Origin: Pseudomonas fluorescens | GTDB lineage: Bacteria > Pseudomonadota > Gammaproteobacteria > Pseudomonadales > Pseudomonadaceae | NCBI RefSeq assembly: GCF_001708445.1 | Contig: NZ_CP015637.1 | Coordinates: 3,349,001-3,413,000 of the forward strand | Reading direction: 5' to 3' | Length of the DNA: 64,000 bases | Part shown: piece after piece, positions 50,037 through 59,600 of the stretch | How positions within the stretch are numbered: position 1 is the stretch's first letter | Layout: every line of letters starts with the position of its first letter | Position numbers and translations under genes: made by a program | The notes under the pieces: model-generated | The model's input: the letters and a program-made list of their open reading frames with translations, nothing else | Told to the model about the DNA's origin: nothing | Databases searched by the model: none

Positions 50037-51014
50037 ATGCTCGGTCTGCGCAAGGAGCCGCCGCTGGACCCGCAGGTACTCGAAGAAGCCGCCGAGTGGC
50101 TGATGCGCTTGAGCGAGCGCGAACTGACGGACCACGAACGCGCCGAATGGGAACGCTGGAAGATCAGCACCCCCGAGCGTAACCGCGCGTGGTCACGGGC
50201 AACATTGCTGCAGAGCAAGTTCGGCGGTTTACCACCCTCCCTGGCGATGTCGGCCCTCGATCGACCGAACAGCCCGGAACGCCGCGCCCTGCTGGGCAAA
50301 CTGGCGCTCCTGTTGGCGGTGGTGCCGGTGAGTTGGGGCGGTTGGAAGCTGGCACAATCGCAGCAATGGTCAGCGGGCTACCGCACCGATGTTGGCCAGC
50401 GTCGCGAACTTACCCTGGCCGATGGTTCGCACCTCACCCTGAACACCGATACCGCCATCGACGTCGTGTTCGACGACCGCCAACGGCTTATTCACTTGCG
50501 CGAAGGCGAAATCCTGGTGCAAACCGCGGTCGACACGCCCCCCCTGCCCCGGCCGTTCCTGATCAGCACCCGCCAAGGCCGCATGCAAGCCCTGGGCACG
50601 CGCTTTACTGTACGTGAGTCAAGCCCGCGCACTCACCTGGCGGTACTCGATGGCGCGGTAAAAGTGACGCTGGCCGATAACAGCCAGGCGGCCCCGCTGA
50701 TCGTCAATGCCGGGCAGCGTACCGACTTTTCCGCGCAGACGTTTGGTTCGCTGACGCAGGCTGACCGCTACGCCGGTTCATGGGCCCAAGGCATGTTGAT
50801 GGCCGACAGGATGCGCCTGGCCGACTTCGTCGCTGAACTGGCGCGCTACCGCCGAGGCTTCATACGCTGCGATCCGGCCATTGCCGACCTGCGCGTTTCC
50901 GGCGCTTTCCCGATCAGCGATACCGATCGCACCTTGAATATGCTGGTGCAGACTTACCCCGTGCTGGTGACCGGGCATTTGCGCGGTTATTGGGTGACCT
51001 TGTCTCCCGCCTGA
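50037..51014 (+). CDS. FecR-type transmembrane sigma regulator
   Basis: A 325-residue regulator. The cytoplasmic N-terminal domain has EAAEWLMRLSERELTDHERAEWERW in outline (DUF4880), which binds the sigma factor. A transmembrane helix, LGKLALLLAVVPVSWGGW, lies near residues 85-104. The periplasmic FecR domain (RTDVGQRRELTLADGSHLTLNTDTAI in outline, then RQGRMQALGTRFTVR) and a C-terminal STN-like segment follow and contact the receptor's signalling domain. It is coupled to the sigma gene and followed 99 bases later by the receptor with an STN domain. Confidence 0.93.
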   Translation: MLGLRKEPPLDPQVLEEAAEWLMRLSERELTDHERAEWERWKISTPERNRAWSRATLLQSKFGGLPPSLAMSALDRPNSPERRALLGKLALLLAVVPVSWGGWKLAQSQQWSAGYRTDVGQRRELTLADGSHLTLNTDTAIDVVFDDRQRLIHLREGEILVQTAVDTPPLPRPFLISTRQGRMQALGTRFTVRESSPRTHLAVLDGAVKVTLADNSQAAPLIVNAGQRTDFSAQTFGSLTQADRYAGSWAQGMLMADRMRLADFVAELARYRRGFIRCDPAIADLRVSGAFPISDTDRTLNMLVQTYPVLVTGHLRGYWVTLSPA

Positions 51015-51041
51015 CCGTGCGCAAAATAAACGGTGGCCGGG

Positions 51042-51068
51042 TGATACTTTTTCCACTCTCGGCTGGCA
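51042..51068 (+). promoter_or_regulatory. Putative ECF sigma promoter of receptor A
   Basis: TGATACTTTTTCC, 8 bases (ACTCTCGG), CTGGCA. Identical blocks and spacing to the site before receptor B. It ends 45 bases before ATG 51114, in the 99-base gap after fecR. Confidence 0.7.
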
Positions 51069-51113
51069 AAGGTAGGAACAGCCTTTTTCTCTTGTCCTTT
51101 GGGTCATCCTTTC

Positions 51114-53531
51114 ATGCTCGTAGCACGGCCCCTGCGTCCGGCCCGTCCGTTCAAACCCATGGTCCACGGCGCAGTACTCAGCGTGCTGCTGGCCTGGTCC
51201 GTGTGCGCGCTGGCTTCAGCGGCGGTGCCGGTGCAATTGGATTCGGTCGCGGTGCGTGCTTACCACATTGCCCCAGGCCCGCTCGGTGCAACGCTCTCGA
51301 ACTTTGCCGTGGACGCCGGCATTGCCCTGTCATTCGAACCGTCGATCACGCAAGGCCTGACCAGCCCTGAGCTGAGCGGCACCTATTCGACACAGGCAGC
51401 CGTCACCCGCCTGCTGGACGGCAGTGGCCTGGCGATGGTGTTGCGCAGCGACGGCAGCTACACCCTGGTCCAACGCACGGTCACGTTGTCGGCCACCACC
51501 GTGACGGCCCCGGAAAAACCCGGCAGCAGCAGCCTGCCACCCGTGTACTCGGGTGGCCAGGTGGCCACCGGCGGGCGCCTCGGCTTACTCGGCAATACGG
51601 ACGTGATGGACGCCCCCTTCAGCGTCAGCACCTATACCGCAGCCCTGATAAAGGACCAGCAAGCAACAACCGTGGGTGATGTGCTCGAACGCGACTCCTC
51701 GGTTCGCGCTACCGGCCAGGCAGGCGGGATTGTCGACTCCTTCTTCATCCGTGGTTTTCCAGTGGGCGAAGGCAACCTCGGCGAACTCGCGTTCGATGGG
51801 GTGTACGGCGTGGCCTCCAATTACCGCGTATTTACCGACTACGCCGAGCGCATCGAGGTGGTCAAGGGCCCCGGCGCCCTGCTCTACGGCATGTCGCCCA
51901 ACAGCGCTGTCGGCGGCGTCATCAACGTAGTGCCCAAGCGTTCCCTGGACGAGGACCTGACGCGAGTGACCGCCAGTTACGCCCAGGACTTTCAACTCGG
52001 CACTCACCTCGACGTGAGCCGGCGGTTTGGCGAAGATCGGCGATTCGGGGTGCGCGTCAATGGGCGTCTACAAGCAGGTGATACCGCGATCGATGAGCAA
52101 TCGCGGGATGTCGGGGTCGGTGCCATCGCCTTGGATTACCAGGGTGATCGCCTGCGTACCACCTTGGACCTGATCACCCAAAAGGAACAATTCGACGCGG
52201 CCTCACGCCCGTTCCTGATTGCAGACGGTGTGCCGATTCCCCCTGCCGCCAACGGGCGTACCAACGTGAGCCAGGCGTGGGGCTGGTCGAAAACCCTGGA
52301 TGAATCGGCACTGCTGGGCGGCGAATATGACCTCAGCGACGCACTGACCCTGTTCGGCCATGCCGGCGGTGGGAAGTCTGATGTGGCACGCCTGTCCGAC
52401 CAGACCCCGACCATCATCAACAGCGCCGGCGACACCTCGTCGACGCCCGGCTACTACAAGTTCAAGGTACGACGCTACACGGTCGACGTCGGTGCCCGAC
52501 TGCGTTTCGACACTGGGCCGATCAGCCACAGCAGCACGCTGCAAGTCACCCGCTACCGCGATGAATTGTCGCGCGGCATCATTTCCAGCACGCCCATCCT
52601 GTCGAACATTTACCAGCCGATCGAGCGCCCCAAGGTTGACATCGCAACGCCAGCGACGCCGAAAGTCTCGGCAACCGAATTGTCCGGGGTAGCTGTTGCC
52701 GACACCTTGTCGATACTCGACCAACGCGTCCAAGTCACTGCGGGCCTGCGCAAGCAGAGCATTCGCTCCAACAACTACAACACCGCCGGCGCCGTAACCA
52801 CCGCTTACGACGACGGCAAGACTACGCCGCTGTTCGGGCTGGTTGTACGGCCCTGGGAGCGGGTGTCGTTCTATTACAACTACCTCGAAGGCTTGAGCAA
52901 GGGCGATATCGCCCCGGCCACGGCCTCGAACGCAGGCCAGGTCTTTGCCCCCTACGTCTCACGCCAGCATGAAGTCGGGGTCAAACTCGACTACGGCACG
53001 GTCATGTCCACCCTTGCGTTGTTCCAGATTACGAAACCTAGCGGCGAGCTGTCAGGCGGTGCCTTTTCGGTCCAAGGCGAACAGCGCAATCGTGGACTGG
53101 AACTGAATGTCTCCGGCGAGGCCGGCCCAGGTACGCGCCTGCTCGGCGGCGTGACCCTGCTGGACGCACAACTGACCGAAACAGGCGTGGCGGCCAACAG
53201 AGGCAACAAGCCGATTGGCGTGCCCAATGTCCAGGCCAACCTCTGGGCCGAATGGGATGTGCCGCAGGTCGAGGGGCTGACGCTGACCAGCGGAGCCTTG
53301 TACACCGCCAGCCAATACGTGGACCAGGCCAACACGCAGGCGCTGGATCCGTGGACACGCTTCGACGTCGGTGCGCGCTACAGCACCCGCATCGCCCAGC
53401 GCCCGACGATATTGCGCGTCACCGTCCAGAACGTGTTCGACCGCGAGTATTGGTCGGGCGTGGCCTCCTATGGCGCGTTCTCTCAAGGTTCACCACGTAC
53501 CGTTCTACTGTCGACCTCGGTCGATTTCTGA
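51114..53531 (+). CDS. TonB-dependent siderophore receptor with STN signalling domain (receptor A)
   Basis: An 805-residue FecA/FpvA-like transducer. After a signal sequence ending near ASA there is an STN domain of about 75 residues (IAPGPLGATLSNFAVDAGIALSFEP in outline, then LLDGSGLAMVLRSDGSYTLV), which talks to FecR. The plug and a 22-strand barrel ending in STSVDF follow. It is about two-thirds identical by eye to receptor B across plug and barrel. It has no clear ribosome site before ATG 51114; an in-frame TTG at 51099 is no better. The iron ABC transporter genes follow on the same strand. Confidence 0.94.
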   Translation: MLVARPLRPARPFKPMVHGAVLSVLLAWSVCALASAAVPVQLDSVAVRAYHIAPGPLGATLSNFAVDAGIALSFEPSITQGLTSPELSGTYSTQAAVTRLLDGSGLAMVLRSDGSYTLVQRTVTLSATTVTAPEKPGSSSLPPVYSGGQVATGGRLGLLGNTDVMDAPFSVSTYTAALIKDQQATTVGDVLERDSSVRATGQAGGIVDSFFIRGFPVGEGNLGELAFDGVYGVASNYRVFTDYAERIEVVKGPGALLYGMSPNSAVGGVINVVPKRSLDEDLTRVTASYAQDFQLGTHLDVSRRFGEDRRFGVRVNGRLQAGDTAIDEQSRDVGVGAIALDYQGDRLRTTLDLITQKEQFDAASRPFLIADGVPIPPAANGRTNVSQAWGWSKTLDESALLGGEYDLSDALTLFGHAGGGKSDVARLSDQTPTIINSAGDTSSTPGYYKFKVRRYTVDVGARLRFDTGPISHSSTLQVTRYRDELSRGIISSTPILSNIYQPIERPKVDIATPATPKVSATELSGVAVADTLSILDQRVQVTAGLRKQSIRSNNYNTAGAVTTAYDDGKTTPLFGLVVRPWERVSFYYNYLEGLSKGDIAPATASNAGQVFAPYVSRQHEVGVKLDYGTVMSTLALFQITKPSGELSGGAFSVQGEQRNRGLELNVSGEAGPGTRLLGGVTLLDAQLTETGVAANRGNKPIGVPNVQANLWAEWDVPQVEGLTLTSGALYTASQYVDQANTQALDPWTRFDVGARYSTRIAQRPTILRVTVQNVFDREYWSGVASYGAFSQGSPRTVLLSTSVDF

Positions 53532-53595
53532 AACCTTCGGTGCCGTTCGGCAAGTTGAATCGCCCCCCGGCCCGGCCACAGCAAAGGCTCTAACC

Positions 53596-54750
53596 ATGGG
53601 TACCATTGTTCGACGCAGCTACGCCATTGCCGCGCTGCTATTCGCTGGATTGGCAGGCTGGTCACTGGCTTCAACAGCGGCCGAGCCGGATACAGCGCGC
53701 AGCACCGTCACCGATTTGCTCGGGCGCGAGATCAAGGTGCACCTGCCGGTCAGGCGAGTCATTCTCGGTGAGGGCCGCCAGTTGTACCTGGTCGCCGCGT
53801 TGGATACGCAAAACCCCATTGAACGTATCGTCGGCTGGCGCAAGGATTTGATCCAGTCCGACCCTGACACCTATGGCGCTTATCTGCGTAAGTTTCCCGC
53901 CATCGCCAAAATCCCCACGTTTGGCGGTTTCGAAGAGGGTACCTTCGACATCGAGCAGGCCATCTCCCTGCATCCCGATGTGATCATCCTCAACATCGAG
54001 GCCCAGCACGCCACCGAGGATGCCCGCTACATCGAGAAACTCGACGCCTTGGGGATTCCCGTGGTGTACGTCGACTTTCGCAACCACCCCATGCAGAACA
54101 CCGAGCCCACCATGCGCCTGTTCGGCCAGCTATTTGGCAAAGAAGCGCGCGCCGAAGCGTTCATCGATTTTCGCAACCAGCAGATCCGCCGCGTCACCGA
54201 CGTCATCAAAGCGCAGCACCCTTCGCGCCCGCGCGTGTTCATCGAGCGCATAGGCGGCTACACCGAAGATTGTTGCCTGAGTTTCGGCAATGAAAACTTT
54301 GGTCTTTTCGTCGACATGGCCGGCGGTGACAACATTGCCAGGAACATCATCCCCAGCACCTTCGGCCAGTTGAACCCCGAGCAGGTGATCGTCGCCAACC
54401 CGCAACACGTGGTGGTCACCAGCGCGAATTGGGAAGCCTTTGCTCCCGGTGGCCGTTGGGTCGGTGTCGGCCCCGGCGCCGACATGGCACAAGCCCGGCG
54501 CAAGCTGGCGTGGTATACCCAGCGTCCGGCCTATGCCGGGATCAAGGCGCAGGATGACCAGGCATTCCACGCCATCTGGCATCAGTTCTACAACAGCCCT
54601 TATCAATTTGTGGCCATCCAGCAATTGGCCAAATGGTTTCATCCGACACTGTTTACCGACCTGGACCCTGACGCTTCGTTTCGCGAGTTGCACGAGCGAT
54701 TCCTGCCAGTGCCCTATGAGCCGGGTTACTTCGTGAGCCTCAAGCCATGA
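53596..54750 (+). CDS. Iron-siderophore ABC transporter periplasmic binding protein
   Basis: A 384-residue class III (FepB/BtuF-like) binding protein. A signal peptide (MGTIVRRSYAIAALLFAGLA, cleavage near ASTAA) is followed by VTDLLGREIKVHLPVRRVILG, IVGWRKDLIQ, LHPDVIILNIEA and FIERIGGYTEDCCLSFGN. The CC pair is unusual and might form a disulfide or bind metal. It begins 64 bases after receptor A and overlaps the permease by 4 bases (ATGA). It should carry the siderophore-iron complex, or released iron, to the permease. Confidence 0.88.
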   Translation: MGTIVRRSYAIAALLFAGLAGWSLASTAAEPDTARSTVTDLLGREIKVHLPVRRVILGEGRQLYLVAALDTQNPIERIVGWRKDLIQSDPDTYGAYLRKFPAIAKIPTFGGFEEGTFDIEQAISLHPDVIILNIEAQHATEDARYIEKLDALGIPVVYVDFRNHPMQNTEPTMRLFGQLFGKEARAEAFIDFRNQQIRRVTDVIKAQHPSRPRVFIERIGGYTEDCCLSFGNENFGLFVDMAGGDNIARNIIPSTFGQLNPEQVIVANPQHVVVTSANWEAFAPGGRWVGVGPGADMAQARRKLAWYTQRPAYAGIKAQDDQAFHAIWHQFYNSPYQFVAIQQLAKWFHPTLFTDLDPDASFRELHERFLPVPYEPGYFVSLKP

Positions 54751-55793
54751 CGGCGGTGATCCAGCGCGACACCTACAGGCGCCTGGTCCTGCGCAAACGC
54801 CTGATCCTCGGCGCCCTGGCCCTGCTGTTGATGGGCAGCGTGCTACTCGACCTGGCGCTGGGCCCGGCGAGCTACAGCTTCAGCGACGTCCTGGGCGCGC
54901 TGATCGCGCCGGACAGTGCCCCCGCGCAGATTCGCGTAGTGATGTGGGATATCCGCCTGCCGATCGCCCTGATGGCGGTGGCGGTGGGCGCGGCGTTGTC
55001 ATTGGCCGGGGCCCAGATGCAGACCATCCTCAACAACCCGCTGGCCAGCCCCTTCACCCTGGGCATTTCTGCCGCCGCCAGTTTTGGCGCGGCCATGGGG
55101 CTGGCGTTTGGTGTGGCACTGTTTCCATTGGCCGCGCAGTACATGGTGCCGCTGAACGCGTTCATCATGGCCATGCTCTCGGCGTTGCTGATTCACTTCC
55201 TGAGCATGCGTCGCGGGGTCACCGCGGAAACCATCGTGCTGCTGGGTATCGCCCTCGTGTTCACGTTTAACGCGTTATTGGCCCTGGTGCAGTTTTTCGC
55301 CACCGAACAAGCCGTGGCAGCCGTGGTGTTCTGGACCATGGGCAGCTTGACCAAAGCCACCTGGCCGAAACTTGGGGTGATCTGCCTGGTGATCGTGATC
55401 ACCCTGCCGATCTTTGCCAAACGCGCCTGGGCCCTGACCGCGCTGCGACTGGGCGACGATAAGGCCGCCAGTTTCGGGATCAACGTACGCAGCCTGCGCT
55501 TTCAAACGTTGATCATGGTCAGCCTGCTCGCCTCGTTCCCCGTGGCCTTTGTTGGCACCATCGGCTTTATCGGGCTGGTCGGCCCGCATATTGCGCGGAT
55601 GTTGATCGGCGAGGATCAGCGCTTCTTCCTGCCGGCCTCACTGCTGACCGGCGCACTGATTCTGTCCGCCAGTTCGGTGGTGAGCAAAACCCTGATCCCG
55701 GGCGCGATCTTCCCGATCGGGGTCGTCACGTCATTGATCGGCGTGCCGTTCTTCATATCTCTGATCCTCAGCGGGAAGAAAAACGCATGGTGA
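54747..55793 (+). CDS. FecCD-type iron-siderophore ABC permease
   Basis: A 348-residue permease of the BtuC/FecCD family, about ten helices. DIRLPIALMAVAVGAALSLAGAQMQTILNNPLASPFTLGIS in outline is the family hallmark, and the late GTIGFIGLVGPHIARMLIGEDQR loop contacts the ATPase. A single permease gene suggests a homodimer. The stop overlaps the ATPase start by 7 bases. Confidence 0.94.
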   Translation: MTAVIQRDTYRRLVLRKRLILGALALLLMGSVLLDLALGPASYSFSDVLGALIAPDSAPAQIRVVMWDIRLPIALMAVAVGAALSLAGAQMQTILNNPLASPFTLGISAAASFGAAMGLAFGVALFPLAAQYMVPLNAFIMAMLSALLIHFLSMRRGVTAETIVLLGIALVFTFNALLALVQFFATEQAVAAVVFWTMGSLTKATWPKLGVICLVIVITLPIFAKRAWALTALRLGDDKAASFGINVRSLRFQTLIMVSLLASFPVAFVGTIGFIGLVGPHIARMLIGEDQRFFLPASLLTGALILSASSVVSKTLIPGAIFPIGVVTSLIGVPFFISLILSGKKNAW

Positions 55794-56542
55794 AGATTCA
55801 GTTGCAAGACCTGGGTGCCCGCTATGGCCAGCGCACGATTATCCGTGGCGTTACCACTGCCGCGTTCACCGGCGGCCAGGTAGTCGCGGTGGTGGGGCCC
55901 AATGCGGCGGGCAAGTCCACCCTGTTCAAACGCATGGCCGGGCTGATCGACGGGCCTGGCCAGGTGATCCTGCAGGACTCGAAAAAGGGCCAGCAAGGCA
56001 TCTGCTACATGCCCCAGGGCTTGAATGCCAGTGCGCGGTTGACGGTCTACGAATCGGTGCTCCTGGCCCGCAAGCAACTGTCGCCGCAATGGACCGTCCA
56101 CGATGACGAGCTGAAGCGGGTGGACGAGATGCTCGACGCCCTTGGCATCAGCGACTTGTCCTTTCAAAACCTGGGCGAACTCAGTGGGGGCCAACAGCAA
56201 CTGGTGTCCATCGCCCAGACATTGGTGCGCGAACCGGAAATCCTGTTGATGGACGAACCCACCAGCGCCCTCGATATGCATCGCCAGGTGCAAGTGCTGA
56301 AATTCATGGGCGCCTTGACCCGTAAACAGCAGGTCATTGTGTTTATCGCCCTGCATGACCTGAACCAGGCTTTGCACTTTGCCGATCAGGTATTGGTGAT
56401 TGCCGACGGCACCGCCCAGGGCAGCGGCGCGAGTCATGAGGTGATCACCGAACGCATGCTGCGCGAGGTGTACCAGGTTGAAGCGCGGATCGAGCAGTGC
56501 AGTCGGGGACAACGACATATTTTGATCGACGGTATTACGTGA
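55787..56542 (+). CDS. Iron-siderophore ABC transporter ATP-binding protein
   Basis: A 251-residue FecE/FepC-type ATPase. Walker A reads GPNAAGKST near residue 40, the signature LSGGQQQL, Walker [14 protein letters not shown], and the H-loop IALHDLNQ. It is the last gene of the iron operon and converges on the hybrid kinase gene, 73 bases away; no strong terminator hairpin is visible in that gap. Confidence 0.94.
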   Translation: MVKIQLQDLGARYGQRTIIRGVTTAAFTGGQVVAVVGPNAAGKSTLFKRMAGLIDGPGQVILQDSKKGQQGICYMPQGLNASARLTVYESVLLARKQLSPQWTVHDDELKRVDEMLDALGISDLSFQNLGELSGGQQQLVSIAQTLVREPEILLMDEPTSALDMHRQVQVLKFMGALTRKQQVIVFIALHDLNQALHFADQVLVIADGTAQGSGASHEVITERMLREVYQVEARIEQCSRGQRHILIDGIT

Positions 56543-56615
56543 AGGCGTACCCAACGCAAGCCACGGGTTCAGCCACGCACCTATCATCGACCAGCCAGAT
56601 GCGCCGATTCAGTGT

Positions 56616-59600
56616 TCATCCCTTATTCTGCTGGGCATCAAGGGGGACATCGAGGATGAAGGTTGCGCCTTGTCCAGCCCCGTCGCTGCGCACGGTCAAG
56701 CTGCCACCCATTTCCTGCGCAGCGAGCGCGCAGCTGTGCAGGCCGAAACCGTGACCGTCCTGGCGCGTCGTGAAGCCATGGGAAAAGATGCGCACCAGAT
56801 GCTCTGGCGTAATCCCGTTGCCGTTATCGGCCACCGTGATACGCAATACTGGCCCGTGCGCAACAGAGGCGTTGAACGTGATGGCCGGGCTGCGATCGAT
56901 CACGCCGTCCAACGCCTGCTTGGCATTCCTGATCAGGTTCATCAGGATCAGCAGCACCCGGTGCCGGTCCAGCGACAGCAGGGGCAAGTCGGCAATCTCC
57001 TTGACCACCGTCACCTCCTGACGCCCCCGTGGTCCGGCACTCATGCGCAAGGCGTCATCGATTAATTCCGAGATCGCTATTGTCTCGACGACACTGACGG
57101 CAACGGCATAGGACTGCTGGGCTGCGACAATGGTTTTGATGTGGTCAATGCCCTTGGTGAGTTGCCCGAGTTCTTCGATGATGCCCTGTTGCTCTGCCGT
57201 CACCACTGTCGCCAGCTTGAGCAGGTAGTCGGGCAGCATCTTCCCTTTGTTGTCTCGGGTGAGGAAATCGCTCAGGTCATGGACGTGTTCGTTCATCAGC
57301 TGAGCCACCTTGCCCAGGCCCTGGGCTTTGGAGTTGCGCATCTGGCCGCTGACCAGCTCTGCCGATACGTTCACGCTGTTGAGGACATTGCCGACGTTGT
57401 GCAGCACCGTAGTGGCAATTTCGGCCATGCCCGCCTGACGGGATTTTGCGTTCAGTTCGGCTTGCACCTGGCTCATGCGCAGGGCCGCGCGTACGCGAGC
57501 CTTGAGCTCCAGCGGCGAGAAGGGTTTGGCGATATAGTCATCGGCGCCACTCTCCAGCCCGGAGACGCAGGCCTCGCTGCCGCCGCGGGCGGTCAACAGG
57601 ATCACGGGCAGATGAGCGAAGCCGGCGCTGGCTTTGATTCTGGCGGTCAGGCCAAAGCCGTCGAGCTTGGGCATCATCACGTCCGAGAGAACGACATCGA
57701 TGGGTCGACGCTGCAGTATTGCCCAGGCCTGTTCTCCATCGGCTGCGGTGGCGACAATGTAGTCGTCGCGCAAAAGTTCGTTGAGGTAGCTGAGCATTTC
57801 CGGGTTGTCGTCGACCACCAGTACTTTGGATCGCAAGGCGTGTTCCGGGTGGGGCTCGTCGTCTGCGACTTGCGTCGACGCCGGGTCGCCGCGACTGCCT
57901 TGGCGGCCGTCGTCGAAACGCAGGTAGCGCTGCTCGGTGGTGCTCGGTGCTGACCGCTCGTGCATCCTATTGCTGGCGTCGATCGGCACGATGCTTTGCT
58001 CGGCCCCCAGCGGAAGTCGCACAAAGAAGCATGAGCCGCGTCCAGGTTCGCTGTTGACGCCAACTTCGCCCCCCATCCGTTCGGCCAGATACTTGACCAG
58101 GGCCAGACCAATGCCTGTGCCGCTGTAATGGCGCGTGGCGGAATTGTCGATCTGGGAAAAACGCTGGAACAACAACGGCAGTTTGTCAGGCGCAATGCCA
58201 ATCCCCGAGTCTTGCACCGCGAGTTCAAATCGCTCGCCATCAATCGGCGTCACGGCCACGTGCACGGTGCCGCCAGCGGGCGTGAACTTGATAGCATTGC
58301 TCACCAGGTTAAGCACGATCTTCTCGAAGTGTCGGGGGTCCAGGAACACCGTGCCGAGCGCGGCGTCGATGCTGCAGGTCAAGGTGCAGCCTTTGCCCTG
58401 CGCCACCAGCGCGGCATCCTCGGCCAGCACACCTACCGCCTTGTTCAAGTCAACGGACGTTGGAAACAACTCCACCTTGCCGGCTTCGGCCTTGGAAAAG
58501 TCGAGGATCTCATTCACCCGGCTCATCAAGCGCAGCGCATTGCGTTGGGCGCGCTCGACTTGCACACGCCAGTCCGCGGGCGGGGTGGTCACCGCTGAGA
58601 GCTGCTCCAGGGGGGCGAGAATCAGGGTCAGGGGGGTGCGCAGTTCGTGACTGACCGTGGCAACGAAATCGCTCTTGGCCCGGTTAGCCGTCTCGGCCTG
58701 GTTGCGCGCCTGAATGAGTTCGACGGCCTGCGCCTCCAACACCTCGGTCTGCCGGTGCAGCGTGTCGGTCCGTTCATCGACCATTCTCTCCAAAGAGGCC
58801 TGGACCTGCTGTCGTTCGGCTTCGGCCTCGGCCTCCAGCACCCGGATGCGCAAAGCATTCTCCTGGAACACCCGCACCGCACGGGTCATGATCCCAATCT
58901 CATCGCCGCGCCCGGCGCTGGCGATCTCGGCGCTCAGGTCACCGGCAGCGAGCCGGCGCATGACCGAGGCCAGGGCAACGATGGGCTGCGCAACAAACCG
59001 CGAGGTGCTCCAGGCGATGGCACCGGCCAGCAGGATGGCGACGGCGCCCGCGATGATCGTCGCGAGCATGCCGCGATCCTTGTGGACCAAGGCGTCTGAA
59101 CGCGCTTGGCCAGCGAAGCGTGCAACCAACAGGCCTGCGCTGCGGGCCTCGTTGCGAACTTGGTCGCGCGCGTCACTCAAGGCATTGCTCGCCTGATGGA
59201 ACCTGGCGAATGCGGCCCGGTAGCCGGCGATCTGATCGCTGACCGTCTGGGGCGTAGCGTCGGTCTGCGGCCCTACCGATGAAGGGAGAACGCGCGCGAG
59301 ACGGGAGAGTTCATCGAGGATGGCATCGACAGCGCTGGCGACCTCGGCCGAGGGTGCCAGGCGAAACGACAACGTCTGCGCCTCCAGGGTGGCCACACGC
59401 TCGGCGAAACGCTTGGACAATGCGGCCGCATTTTGCAGCAAACCGGTGGCGGCCTGAATGTCGCTGGCTTCGTGGGCAACGTGCTCCTCCACTTCACCCA
59501 GCATGACTTCGAGGCGTTCGGCCACGTCCCCAACGGTGCCGAGATGCCGCAAAGCCTCGCCACCGCGAAGCTTGGGTGCCGCGCCAAGCTGCTCGACCGC

